The translations under genes were made by a program, and so were the position numbers. 64,000 bases of DNA from the NCBI RefSeq assembly GCF_028290025.1, contig NZ_JAQGKQ010000093.1, forward strand, positions 1-64,000, written 5' to 3'. The notes under the pieces were generated by a model, which was not told the origin of the DNA, ran no database searches, and saw only the letters and a program-made list of their open reading frames with translations. Shown here in pieces: positions 26,851-34,815 of the stretch; the first letter of the stretch is position 1; each line of letters starts with the position of its first letter. Origin of the DNA: Cypionkella sp. Lineage in GTDB: Bacteria; Pseudomonadota; Alphaproteobacteria; Rhodobacterales; Rhodobacteraceae.

Positions 26851-27606
26851 ATGAGTATCACCAAACGCGTGGCATTGGTCACAGGTGCAAGTCGCGGTAT
26901 CGGCAAGGCGATTGCAATCGGATTGGCCGAGCGCGGCTTTGATCTGGTGCTGAACGATATTGCTGCACAGTCGATCACGCTTGACGAAACTGCAACTGAG
27001 GCGCGCACGCATGGCGGCCGGGTGATCGCTTTGCATGCGGACGTCTCAAACAAGGCGCAGGTGCAGGCGATGGTAACGGATGCGGTTGCGCAGATGGGCA
27101 GCATTCATGCAGTGGTGAACAACGCGGGCATTCTGCGCGCGTCTGACGTGGAACACTGCCCTGAGGATTATTGGGACAGCGTGATGGACATCAATGCCAA
27201 AGGCACTTTTTTGGTCGTGCAGGCAGTGCTACCGATGATGAAAGCGCAGAACTACGGGCGCATCTGCAATATCTCGTCCATTGGCGGCAAGCATGGCGCG
27301 CCTGAGCAAGCGCATTACTCCGCATCGAAAGCCGCCGTGATGGGCTTTACCCGCGTGCTTGCTCAAGAAGTCGGCCCGTTTGGTATTACCGCCAACTGTA
27401 TTTGTCCCGGCATTATCCTGACCGATATGGGCCGGGTGAACCTTGACGACCCCAGCATCAGCAATGCCTGGAAAGCCAAGACCGCGATGGCGCGCATTGG
27501 TGACCCAGAGGATGTGGTGGGGCCGGTTGCATTTTTCTGTTCGGACGACAGTGCTTTTGTCACCGGGCAAAGTCTTAACGTCGATGGGGGCATCGTGCTT
27601 AGTTGA
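26851..27606 (+). CDS. Short-chain dehydrogenase/reductase (second in operon)
   Basis: 251 residues. Motifs are TGASRGIGKAIAIGL, NNAG in VVNNAGILRASDVE, catalytic serine in NISSIGGKHG and tyrosine/lysine in YSASKAAVMG, ending FVTGQSLNVDGGIVLS. It resembles the 3-oxoacyl-ACP reductase/acetoacetyl-CoA reductase and polyol dehydrogenase branch. A strong AAGGAGG ribosome-binding site precedes it. As the last gene of the SorC-controlled operon it probably catalyses a second redox step on the same carbon skeleton. It differs clearly from the neighbouring SDR, so the two are not a recent duplication. Confidence 0.9.
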   Translation: MSITKRVALVTGASRGIGKAIAIGLAERGFDLVLNDIAAQSITLDETATEARTHGGRVIALHADVSNKAQVQAMVTDAVAQMGSIHAVVNNAGILRASDVEHCPEDYWDSVMDINAKGTFLVVQAVLPMMKAQNYGRICNISSIGGKHGAPEQAHYSASKAAVMGFTRVLAQEVGPFGITANCICPGIILTDMGRVNLDDPSISNAWKAKTAMARIGDPEDVVGPVAFFCSDDSAFVTGQSLNVDGGIVLS

Positions 27607-27624
27607 GCGATCTTTAAGTTTGAT

Positions 27625-27656
27625 CTGGGTCGGCAGCAACAGTCGTTGCCGATCAG
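27625..27656. terminator. Hairpin between convergent operons
   Basis: TCGGCA pairs with TGCCGA, extended by CTG/CAG after a small internal mismatch. It lies between the stop of the plus-strand operon (27606) and that of the minus-strand SDR gene (27658). There is no good T-run on either strand, so this is a possible bidirectional terminator only. Confidence 0.35.
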
Positions 27657-27657
27657 A

Positions 27658-28416
27658 TTAGAGCGACTCGGCGCCGTCGATGACAAGCGCGTGGCCCGTC
27701 ATGAATGACGATTTATCCGACGCCAGAAACACGATGCTGTCAGAAATTTCATCGACCCTGCCGAACCGCCTCATTGGGATCAAGGTCGCCACGTAGTCTT
27801 CCAACGCCAAGCGCCCACCCATCTGTGCCTCAAAACCAGCGTTGAAGGTCGTGTCAACAAAGCCGGGGCAAAGCGCATTGCAGCGTATGTTGTAGCGGGC
27901 ATAATCGACGGCGATCTGTTTGGTCATTGCGATAACCGCATGTTTTGTCGTGGTGTATGCGATCATCTCGCGGTCATATTGCACACCTGAATTGGAGGCG
28001 GTGATAATGATTGATCCGCTCCGCTGCAGCTTCATGATGGCTATAGCCGCCTGCGCTGCCACGAAATGAGCACGAACGTTCAGCCGCCAAGAGTTATCCA
28101 TATCGGCGGGCGTGATCTGATCGAGTTTGCCAGGGATCTGAATGCCCGCATGGGAGTGCAGGATATCAAGCTTGCCATAACGCGAGGCCGTATCGTTTAT
28201 GGCACGCGTCAGGGCGTCGTCGTCGGTTACATCCAACCGCATTGCTTCGGCGATGCCGCCGCTGGATATAATTAATGCCGCTGTCTCGGATGCGCTGGCA
28301 TGGGCGAGGTCGGTCACAACAACTTTGGCACCTTGTGCGGCCATTGCTAACGCGCCTGCGCGGCCGATACCGGCTCCGGCTGCGGTGACAAAAGCGATGC
28401 GGTCCTGCAAAAGCAT
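27658..28416 (-). CDS. Short-chain dehydrogenase at the end of the polyamine-type transporter operon
   Basis: 252 residues from ATG 28416 (GGGAAG ribosome-binding site), 11 bases after the permease stop; the frame extends 22 codons further upstream without SDR character. The cofactor motif is TAAGAGIGRAGALAMAA with VTDL after beta strand 2. The NNAG motif reads SHAG (ILHSHAGIQI), a substitution at a normally conserved asparagine. The active-site serine lies in TASNSGVQ, with YTTTKHAV. The C-terminus SSFMTGHALVIDGAESL is typical. Co-transcription with a potABCD-like importer suggests it acts on the imported compound. Confidence 0.85.
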   Translation of the reverse strand: MLLQDRIAFVTAAGAGIGRAGALAMAAQGAKVVVTDLAHASASETAALIISSGGIAEAMRLDVTDDDALTRAINDTASRYGKLDILHSHAGIQIPGKLDQITPADMDNSWRLNVRAHFVAAQAAIAIMKLQRSGSIIITASNSGVQYDREMIAYTTTKHAVIAMTKQIAVDYARYNIRCNALCPGFVDTTFNAGFEAQMGGRLALEDYVATLIPMRRFGRVDEISDSIVFLASDKSSFMTGHALVIDGAESL

Positions 28417-28427
28417 CAAAGTCTTCC

Positions 28428-29243
28428 CTAAGATTTGGCCGCACCGCGCCGCAAGATGCTTTGGGCGGTGATTAGAAGGCATAGGGAAACCGCCAAAACC
28501 ATGCTGCCGATCGCGTTGATTTCGGGCGTCACACCGCGCCGGATCGACGAGAAGACATAGATCGGCAGCGTGGTGTTAGAGCCTGCGACAAAGAACGCGA
28601 TGATGAAGTCGTCGAAGGAAAACGTGAAGGCCAACAGAGCTCCCGCAAGTATTCCCGGAAAGATTTGCGGTAGCGTCACTTGGCGAAAGGTGCCGAACGG
28701 CGTTGCGCCAAGGTCAGCGGAAGCTTCGATCAGGCTGCGATCCATGCCGGCGATGCGGGCGCGGACGATAATGATGACCAAGGACATCGAAAACAGCCCG
28801 TGTGCTGCGATGAGCGAGCCGTAGCCCAAGCCCAGTTGCGGCGCGGTTTCGGCCGAGGCGAAGATCAGTTTCAGCATCGGGTTCAGCACGTCAAACAGCG
28901 TTACCATCGCGATGAGGGTGGCGATGCCGATCACGATGCCGGGGACCATAACTGCGATGTAGATCATCGCATCGAACAGCGCGCGGGTCTTGCCCTTGAC
29001 GCCTTGCAGCGCCAGTGCCGCCATTGTTCCAAACACTGTCGCCAAAACGGACGAGGTCAAGGCGACGATCAGGCTGGTCTGAAACGCCTCGACCACAAAG
29101 GTATTCGACAGCGCCTTGCCATACCATTGCACAGAAAGACCCTGCAACTGGCTTGCCGCTTTCCCGGCGTTAAACGAAAACAGCACGATGATGCCAATCG
29201 GCACATAGAGGAACAGGTAAACGGCGAGGGCATAAAGGCGCAT
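28428..29243 (-). CDS. ABC transporter permease, PotC type
   Basis: 271 residues with six predicted membrane helices (LYALAVYLFLYVPIGIIVLF at the N-terminus). The conserved permease loop reads LIEASADLGATPFGTFRQVT followed by LPQIFPGILAGALLAFTFSF, and the FSFDDFIIAFFVAGSNTTLP segment is characteristic of PotC. It pairs with the PotB-like permease encoded 6 bases upstream. The system belongs to the spermidine/putrescine family, which also imports other amines and small organic acids. Confidence 0.92.
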   Translation of the reverse strand: MRLYALAVYLFLYVPIGIIVLFSFNAGKAASQLQGLSVQWYGKALSNTFVVEAFQTSLIVALTSSVLATVFGTMAALALQGVKGKTRALFDAMIYIAVMVPGIVIGIATLIAMVTLFDVLNPMLKLIFASAETAPQLGLGYGSLIAAHGLFSMSLVIIIVRARIAGMDRSLIEASADLGATPFGTFRQVTLPQIFPGILAGALLAFTFSFDDFIIAFFVAGSNTTLPIYVFSSIRRGVTPEINAIGSMVLAVSLCLLITAQSILRRGAAKS

Positions 29244-29249
29244 TTTCCC

Positions 29250-30104
29250 TCACATCAACGAGATATCATCGCGGCCACCCGACCAGCGACGCGTAAAGCG
29301 CATGTAGGCAGTGACGGTCACCAGCATCACCAGCACCAAAGCCACCGCGACCGCCGAGCCAAAAGCCCAGTTGCGCGACTGCACGAATAGATCGACCAGC
29401 GCATTGCCGACAAAGAACACCTTGCCGCCGCCGAGCATCGCGGGGATCAGGAATTCCCCCATCAACAGGATGAACACCAGCATGCAGCCAGTGGCCACGC
29501 CCGGCATCGACAAGGGGAGTGTGACGGACAGGAACGTGTTGAGCGGTGGTGCACCAAGGTCGCTCGCGGCCTCCAGCAGGCGCTTGTCCAGCCGTTCGAG
29601 GCTAACGTAGATCGGAAAGACCATCAGCGGCAGATAGCCATAGACGATGCCGACCAGTACGGCGAAGGGGGTATTGATCAGCTGGATATGACCCAGACCC
29701 AAGGCGGCGAATACATTAGGCAAGCCTTTGCCGCCCAACAGAAAGATCCACGCATAGCTCCGGATCAGGATCGATGTCCAGAATGGCACGATCACGAGGA
29801 TCAACAACATCGTCTGCCATTTGGCGCTGGCGCGTACGGCGAGGAAATATGCCAGCGGATAGGCGATGAACAGGCAAGCGATGGTGCCGATTGGCGCCAG
29901 CACCATAGTGTTCTTGAACGCCGCCCATCTCGCGCCGAGGTTTAAGAAATTGGCAAAGCTGAAAGCGGGAACATAGCCACCGGCTGGCCCCCGCTCTCCA
30001 AATGAAAACACGAAAACCACGATCAGGGGCAGCACCAGCATGGCGACGAACCAAGCGGTTGCAGGAAACAATAGCAGCGCTCTCCGAAATCGTGGTTTCA
30101 TCAC
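29250..30104 (-). CDS. ABC transporter permease, PotB type
   Basis: 284 residues with six membrane helices (ALLLFPATAWFVAMLVLPLI near the start). The cytoplasmic loop LLEAASDLGAPPLNTFLSVT followed by LPLSMPGVATGC is the EAA-type motif contacting the ATPase. Its start shares one base with the stop of the binding-protein gene at 30104. Together with the PotC-like protein it forms the translocation channel. Confidence 0.92.
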   Translation of the reverse strand: MMKPRFRRALLLFPATAWFVAMLVLPLIVVFVFSFGERGPAGGYVPAFSFANFLNLGARWAAFKNTMVLAPIGTIACLFIAYPLAYFLAVRASAKWQTMLLILVIVPFWTSILIRSYAWIFLLGGKGLPNVFAALGLGHIQLINTPFAVLVGIVYGYLPLMVFPIYVSLERLDKRLLEAASDLGAPPLNTFLSVTLPLSMPGVATGCMLVFILLMGEFLIPAMLGGGKVFFVGNALVDLFVQSRNWAFGSAVAVALVLVMLVTVTAYMRFTRRWSGGRDDISLM

Positions 30105-31252
30105 TAGGCCGACTTGAACCGGGCCATCAACTCGGCGCGATCGGGGTTGGTCAGGGTCTCTGCCGCGCCGAACTCCAGCGCGTTGAGCAGCTCTGCGGCA
30201 GGATACAGGATCGGATCGGCCAGACGCTCTGGCGTTAACATGGCATTGACGCGGGCATCGGCGACAGGTTGGCCGTGGAACAGCGTCTCTTTCATGTTGA
30301 TCGCAGGGTCGAGCAAGTAGTTGATGAGCGCATAAGCCGCATCACGGTGCGGGGCACCGATTGGAACGGCGTAGAAATCGCTCCAAATCTCGCCGCCCTC
30401 TTTACCTAGGGTGTATTCGATCTCGGGCATATCGCGGTTCAACTGTTTTCCGTCGCCCGTCCAGCACATTGCCAGCCACGCATCGCCATTGCGCATCGCG
30501 GGCTGATAATCCGAGGTGATTGCAAACAAATGCGGCTTGACGTCAAGCAGCAGTTTTTCGGCGTCGGCAAGCTCTTTCGGGTCAACGGAATTGAAGGAAT
30601 AGCCGAAATATTTCAAAGCGTTGCCGATTGTGGTCAGCTGATAGTCATGCACCGTCGTGCGACCGGAAAACGCTCCCTGGGTAATGTCCCAGAATTCTTT
30701 CCAACTGGTCACGGCTTTGCTGTTGTTGTTTGCCGTGTTGGTCGCCATGCCAGTGGTGCCCCAGTCTTTTGAGACCGCGTAGATTTTGCCATCGACGGTT
30801 CCGGGGCCAGCAAAACGTGGATCAAAGGCGTTGGCGTCGTAGTTTGGTATCTTCGACATGTCCAACGGTTCGATCAGACCGAGTTCGACATAGGTGGTGA
30901 TCGTGTAGTTGGTCGGCACGAACACGTCCCAGCCGGTGCCGCCCGCCTGAAGTTTGGCCAACATTTCCTCGTTTGAACCAAAGACATTCAGATCGACAGC
31001 GGCCCCGGTTGCGGCCTTGAAACTTTCGAAATCCGCCGGGTCGTGGTAGTTTGGCCAGCTGGCAATCACCACGCGGTCGCCAATGTTCGCCTGTGCCATG
31101 GCTTGTCGGGAAAGCGTCGCGCCAAGCACCGATGTCGCGAGCCCCAAGCCGGTCACACCCAAGAAATGCCGGCGCGAAACCGAGCCTTTCTTGTAGCGCA
31201 TAAGTTCTTCCATAAACTTTGTACGAGATATGAAGTCATTGCGGTCACTCAT
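30104..31252 (-). CDS. ABC transporter substrate-binding protein, PotD type, Tat-exported
   Basis: 382 residues from ATG 31252, which is 7 bases from a GGGAG ribosome-binding site; the ATG at 31258 is too close to it. The N-terminus contains a twin-arginine motif after 30 residues (SVSRRHFLGVTGLGLATSVL), so the protein is probably exported folded. The mature part is a PotD/F-like binding protein (VVIASWPNYHDPADFESFKA; GTGWDVFVPTNYTITTYVEL; LINYLLDPAINMKETLF). The ligand could be a polyamine, an amine or another small molecule. Confidence 0.9.
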   Translation of the reverse strand: MSDRNDFISRTKFMEELMRYKKGSVSRRHFLGVTGLGLATSVLGATLSRQAMAQANIGDRVVIASWPNYHDPADFESFKAATGAAVDLNVFGSNEEMLAKLQAGGTGWDVFVPTNYTITTYVELGLIEPLDMSKIPNYDANAFDPRFAGPGTVDGKIYAVSKDWGTTGMATNTANNNSKAVTSWKEFWDITQGAFSGRTTVHDYQLTTIGNALKYFGYSFNSVDPKELADAEKLLLDVKPHLFAITSDYQPAMRNGDAWLAMCWTGDGKQLNRDMPEIEYTLGKEGGEIWSDFYAVPIGAPHRDAAYALINYLLDPAINMKETLFHGQPVADARVNAMLTPERLADPILYPAAELLNALEFGAAETLTNPDRAELMARFKSA

Positions 31253-31285
31253 GTTCATTCTCCCAGTTGTATTTTTGTTATGTTT

Positions 31286-32386
31286 TCAGTCATTGCCAAG
31301 GATCAAACCGACCCCATCACGCCAGCTTGCATGTGCCGCTTGCCCCGGTTCAAAGGCACCTTCGACAGCTTCGGCTTGGCGTGGAACCAGCACCAAGAAC
31401 TCACCAAGATCAGTATTCTTAACGAGGTATTCGGTATGTTCGCCAAGGAAAATACGCGCGGCAATCGTCACCGGCACAGAAATGCGGTCTGCGGGCGTAG
31501 CATTGCGTTGCAAAGTGATCTGCTCGGGCCGCAGGCAAAGCGAGGCCGTTTGCCCAATCACCAAGGAACGCGGTGCGTTGGCAGTATGGTTCAGGCCAAC
31601 AACACGGATCTGGCAACTATCTCCCGACGCCGTGACGACGCCCGCGAAGAAGTTCGTCTTGCCGACGAAATCTGCGACGTAACGGGTGTTCGGGCTGTCA
31701 TAAAGCGCACGAGGCGAGCCGATTTGCACGATTTTGCCGCCTTGCATCACACAAATGCGATCCGACATCGACAGTGCCTCTTCCTGATCATGGGTGACCA
31801 GAACGAAAGTAATGCCAAGCTGACGTTGCAGAGTTTGAAGCTCTATCTGCATGTCGCGTCGGAGCTTTTTGTCTAAGGCTGCCATCGGCTCGTCCAGCAA
31901 CAAAAGCTTGGGTTCGTTGACGATGGCCCGCGCAAGGGCGACGCGCTGTTGCTGGCCACCTGACATTTCGTAAATGCGGCGCGTGCCATAGCCGGGCAGG
32001 CGCACTGTATCTAGCGCCTTATCGACGGCGCGAGCGATTTCGGCTTTTTGCAGGCGGGGGCGCTGTTGACGCAGGCCATAGGCGATGTTGTCAAAGACGG
32101 TTAGGTGGGGAAACAGCGCATAGTGTTGAAAAACCATGTTGATCGGGCGGCGGTAGGGCGGCAGATCGTTCACCCGTTGCCCATCAAGCAGCACATCGCC
32201 CGAGGTTGGAACTTCAAAGCCGGCCAACATCCGCAGGGCAGTGGTCTTGCCGCAGCCGGATGGGCCGAGGAACGACAGGAACTCACCACGCTGGATCGTC
32301 AGCGAGACATTATCGGCGGCAATGACCTTGCCGTAATGCTTTGAGGTATTTCGCAATTCGGCGATTGGGTCATTTTGTTCGGCCAT
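31286..32386 (-). CDS. ABC transporter ATPase, PotA type
   Basis: 366 residues. The nucleotide-binding domain has Walker A GPSGCGKTT, Q-loop FQHYALFPHLTVFDN, signature MSGGQQQRVALARA and Walker B LLLLDEPMAALD. The C-terminal TOBE domain (from about 285) contains CLRPEQITL and the regulatory beta-strands of PotA/FbpC-type ATPases. It is the first gene of a five-gene operon (ATPase, binding protein, two permeases, SDR). A divergent LuxR-type regulator starts about 100 bases away. Confidence 0.93.
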   Translation of the reverse strand: MAEQNDPIAELRNTSKHYGKVIAADNVSLTIQRGEFLSFLGPSGCGKTTALRMLAGFEVPTSGDVLLDGQRVNDLPPYRRPINMVFQHYALFPHLTVFDNIAYGLRQQRPRLQKAEIARAVDKALDTVRLPGYGTRRIYEMSGGQQQRVALARAIVNEPKLLLLDEPMAALDKKLRRDMQIELQTLQRQLGITFVLVTHDQEEALSMSDRICVMQGGKIVQIGSPRALYDSPNTRYVADFVGKTNFFAGVVTASGDSCQIRVVGLNHTANAPRSLVIGQTASLCLRPEQITLQRNATPADRISVPVTIAARIFLGEHTEYLVKNTDLGEFLVLVPRQAEAVEGAFEPGQAAHASWRDGVGLILGND

Positions 32387-32487
32387 CCGCCCATCCGTGC
32401 CTATGCAGTGAACTGAGCTAAATCCTAGGCAGGCGGCTTTTCATTGTATATACCTCAAAAAGCATAGCGGCGATTTATACATTGCAA

Positions 32488-33270
32488 ATGAATCAGGCAG
32501 AACTGTTCACGAAAGCGGGTAGCCTGGTCGAGATGATCGGGGCCAAGGGCTTTCCTGGCGCACTGGCAGACCTGCTGCGATTCACGGTGCCTTACAGCTA
32601 CACCGTCGTATTTGGCTATCGCGATGCGGCTCGCCCATTGGACCTTTTCGACGACTTTCCGGTGAGCAAGCAGAAGATATTCGTGACCGACTATGTCGAG
32701 GGCCCGTATCTGTTGGACCCATTTTTTCGCGCAGCCAAGCGCCCGGTTGCGCAGGGGTTGTATCGGATGCGCGATCTGGCGCCCGATCGGTTTTATCAGG
32801 GCGAATACTATCGCAATTATTACGCGAAAACCGGACTGGCCGAGGAGATCGGCTTTTTCATCAAGCTGGCACCATCAACGACCATAGTTTTGTCGCTGAT
32901 GCGGGCTGAAAAGGCGTTCAGCGCTCGCGAGATGGTTGGTCTGCAAAACATTGCGCCGTTTGTGATCGCGACCGCTCGTAAGCACTGGGGCGGTCTGCCC
33001 CATATGACGCAGACCAGTGATAATGGGGACGATAAAAAGATAGAGAACTCCTTCGCAAGCTTTGGTCAGGGCACCCTGACGCCGCGTGAGCGTGAGGTTG
33101 TCGAACATACGCTCAAGGGCAATTCCGCTGAGGCGATTAGTAAGATCCTCGGCATTGCCTCCGGCACGGTGCGCATTCATCGCCGCAATGTTTACGCCAA
33201 ACTTCAGATCTCATCGCAGGGCGAACTGTTTTCGATGTTCATCAAAGCCCTGAGCGGCACGGCTGGCTAG
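32488..33270 (+). CDS. LuxR-type helix-turn-helix regulator
   Basis: About 260 residues from ATG 32488 (a TTG two codons upstream is also possible; no clear ribosome-binding site). The C-terminal domain (about 195-250) is a LuxR/GerE helix-turn-helix: LTPREREVVEHTLKGNSAEA, then ISKILGIASGTVRIHRRNVY and AKLQISSQGELF. The N-terminal 170 residues are not a recognisable autoinducer-binding or receiver domain. Divergent orientation from the potA-like operon suggests it controls that transporter. The 100-base gap contains TGTATA and TATACA about 26 bases apart as a possible loose inverted repeat. Confidence 0.85.
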   Translation: MNQAELFTKAGSLVEMIGAKGFPGALADLLRFTVPYSYTVVFGYRDAARPLDLFDDFPVSKQKIFVTDYVEGPYLLDPFFRAAKRPVAQGLYRMRDLAPDRFYQGEYYRNYYAKTGLAEEIGFFIKLAPSTTIVLSLMRAEKAFSAREMVGLQNIAPFVIATARKHWGGLPHMTQTSDNGDDKKIENSFASFGQGTLTPREREVVEHTLKGNSAEAISKILGIASGTVRIHRRNVYAKLQISSQGELFSMFIKALSGTAG

Positions 33271-33294
33271 AGGCACCGCGTTTGATAGGCGTGG

Positions 33295-33966
33295 TCAAGA
33301 CAAGGACTTTTCGTCCAGCGTGGCCGCCCGAATCCAAAGCCATCCGGCAAGCCAAGCAACCCCTGTGGCAAGCACGACCAGACCCAGATCAAGTGCAAAC
33401 TCCGGCACAAAAGCCCGCAATGCGATCGGCACTGCGCCCATCGCATAGAGCATCAACGGCAGGCGCGGCACTTGCTTTCCGATGGCCAGAGCGATGGCGA
33501 AGGCGATCGTGCTGAACAAGAATAGCAATGAACTGATGGTGAGGATCAGGCCCAGTGGCCCAGCACGCAGTTCGGCGATGGTTTCCATCGGAAGCTTAGA
33601 AAACACTAGATTTATGACAACCTCTACGCCTTCCAAACTCGCCAAAGACACAAAGTGAAGGAGAAAGGCGATGACACCGAATAGTCCCGTTCGCCGACCG
33701 AAAGCGAGGAAAAGGCCAGTGACAAGACCCAAGGCCATAATCTCGGCGACGGGGGCCAGCAGTTGCGTCAGATCATTGGTGGCAATGAGGCCACTGCGCT
33801 TGGCGGCGTTCACCAATAGGACGGCGGCACCGCCAAAGCCGGCGGAGGCAGCAAGTCGGAAAAGGGTCATATCTGTCAGCGCTGCCATCGTCTGATGGTC
33901 TTTGCCGGAGGATTGGAGAGGCATCGTTGACAGGCGACCTTTGAGGTCTGGATTTATCGTCGGCAT
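33295..33966 (-). CDS. Hypothetical membrane protein controlled by the adjacent TetR
   Basis: 223 residues from ATG 33966, which has a GGAG ribosome-binding site. About six hydrophobic helices are visible, including LAASAGFGGAAVLLVNAA, ALGLVTGLFLAFGRRTGLFG, LGLILTISSLLFLFSTIAFA and LDLGLVVLATGVAWLAGWLW. The layout resembles small DUF4386-like integral membrane proteins, but I cannot place it firmly. It is divergent from a TetR-family gene, with two matching operators in the 157-base gap, so the two form a regulated pair. No transport motif is visible. Confidence 0.75.
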   Translation of the reverse strand: MPTINPDLKGRLSTMPLQSSGKDHQTMAALTDMTLFRLAASAGFGGAAVLLVNAAKRSGLIATNDLTQLLAPVAEIMALGLVTGLFLAFGRRTGLFGVIAFLLHFVSLASLEGVEVVINLVFSKLPMETIAELRAGPLGLILTISSLLFLFSTIAFAIALAIGKQVPRLPLMLYAMGAVPIALRAFVPEFALDLGLVVLATGVAWLAGWLWIRAATLDEKSLS

Positions 33967-34021
33967 GGTCGCTTTCTCCATTCGATACGCAGCAGCGCAA
34001 TCGGGCTGTCTTCGCGTCATG

Positions 34022-34038
34022 TGTAAGCACCGATTACA
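34022..34038. promoter_or_regulatory. TetR-type operator, site 1
   Basis: TGTAA-GCACCGA-TTACA is a perfect 5-bp inverted repeat with a 7-base spacer. It lies between the divergent TetR gene and the membrane protein gene. A second similar site lies 32 bases away, about three helical turns. The architecture is typical of TetR-family autoregulation. Confidence 0.7.
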
Positions 34039-34053
34039 TGGAAATGGCCCCTG

Positions 34054-34070
34054 TGTAAACAGTGATTACT
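34054..34070. promoter_or_regulatory. TetR-type operator, site 2
   Basis: TGTAA-ACAGTGA-TTACT repeats the site 1 pattern, with one mismatched base in the right arm. It is the copy closer to the TetR gene start at 34124. Two sites on the same DNA face suggest two repressor dimers controlling both divergent promoters. Confidence 0.65.
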
Positions 34071-34123
34071 TCTTTGGATGATTTGTGCGAGGATGGGATA
34101 ATCGAAAGCGAACGGAAGACCAG

Positions 34124-34756
34124 ATGCCTGACCCTTCACCACCCACCTCAGCAAATTACCACCACGGCAACCTGCGGGAGGCGTTGATCAAGGCTGCGGT
34201 GCAGCTTGCCGAAGAGGGCGGTCCGGAGAATGTCAGCGTGCGCGAGGCCGCAAAGCGTGTAGGGGTTTCGCCCGGCGCGCCTTTTCGTCACTTCGCCAGC
34301 AAGACCGCCCTGATGACGGCGATCGCGGAAGAAGCGACAAGTCGCTTTCTTGCGGAAATAGCGTCGGCGGTTCGCGAAGTTGCGGTTGACGATCCGATGG
34401 GACGCTTCGCGGCTGTTGGCGTTGCTTACCTAAGGTGGGCCATTCGTAATCCCACGCACTTCCAGATTATTTCCAATCGAAGCCTGATTGATTGGGACGG
34501 TTCCGCATCTTTGCAGCGAGATAATGCTGCCATCCGCGCTTTGATGGAGGAGGCGCTGACCGAGGCACAGCGGCGTGGCCTTCTGGCGTCAAACGATCTT
34601 GCAGAAGCCCAGATTGCCGGGCGTGCACTCGTTTACGGTTTGGCGCGTATGCATATCGACGGGCATTTTGCGCAGTGGCGCGTGGATGGCGAAACGGCAG
34701 AGCGCACCGCACAGAATGTCCTGAAGCATTTCACAACGCTGATGGGAAATCGTTAG
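34124..34756 (+). CDS. TetR/AcrR-family regulator with WHG-type C-terminal domain
   Basis: 210 residues from ATG 34124 (GGAAG ribosome-binding site). The DNA-binding domain starts YHHGNLREALIKAAVQLAEE and contains the helix-turn-helix VSVREAAKRVGVSPGAPFRH, then FASKTALMTAI. The C-terminal part (GVAYLRWAIRNPTHFQIISN) matches the WHG-type ligand domain. It is divergent from the membrane protein gene, with two TGTAA-N7-TTACA-like operators between them, so it most likely represses both. The inducer is unknown. Confidence 0.9.
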   Translation: MPDPSPPTSANYHHGNLREALIKAAVQLAEEGGPENVSVREAAKRVGVSPGAPFRHFASKTALMTAIAEEATSRFLAEIASAVREVAVDDPMGRFAAVGVAYLRWAIRNPTHFQIISNRSLIDWDGSASLQRDNAAIRALMEEALTEAQRRGLLASNDLAEAQIAGRALVYGLARMHIDGHFAQWRVDGETAERTAQNVLKHFTTLMGNR

Positions 34757-34815
34757 TCGGCTGATCCTAACCTGCCGTCTTATAAAACATTGGTTGGTAT
34801 TTCGCAGGGCCGAAT

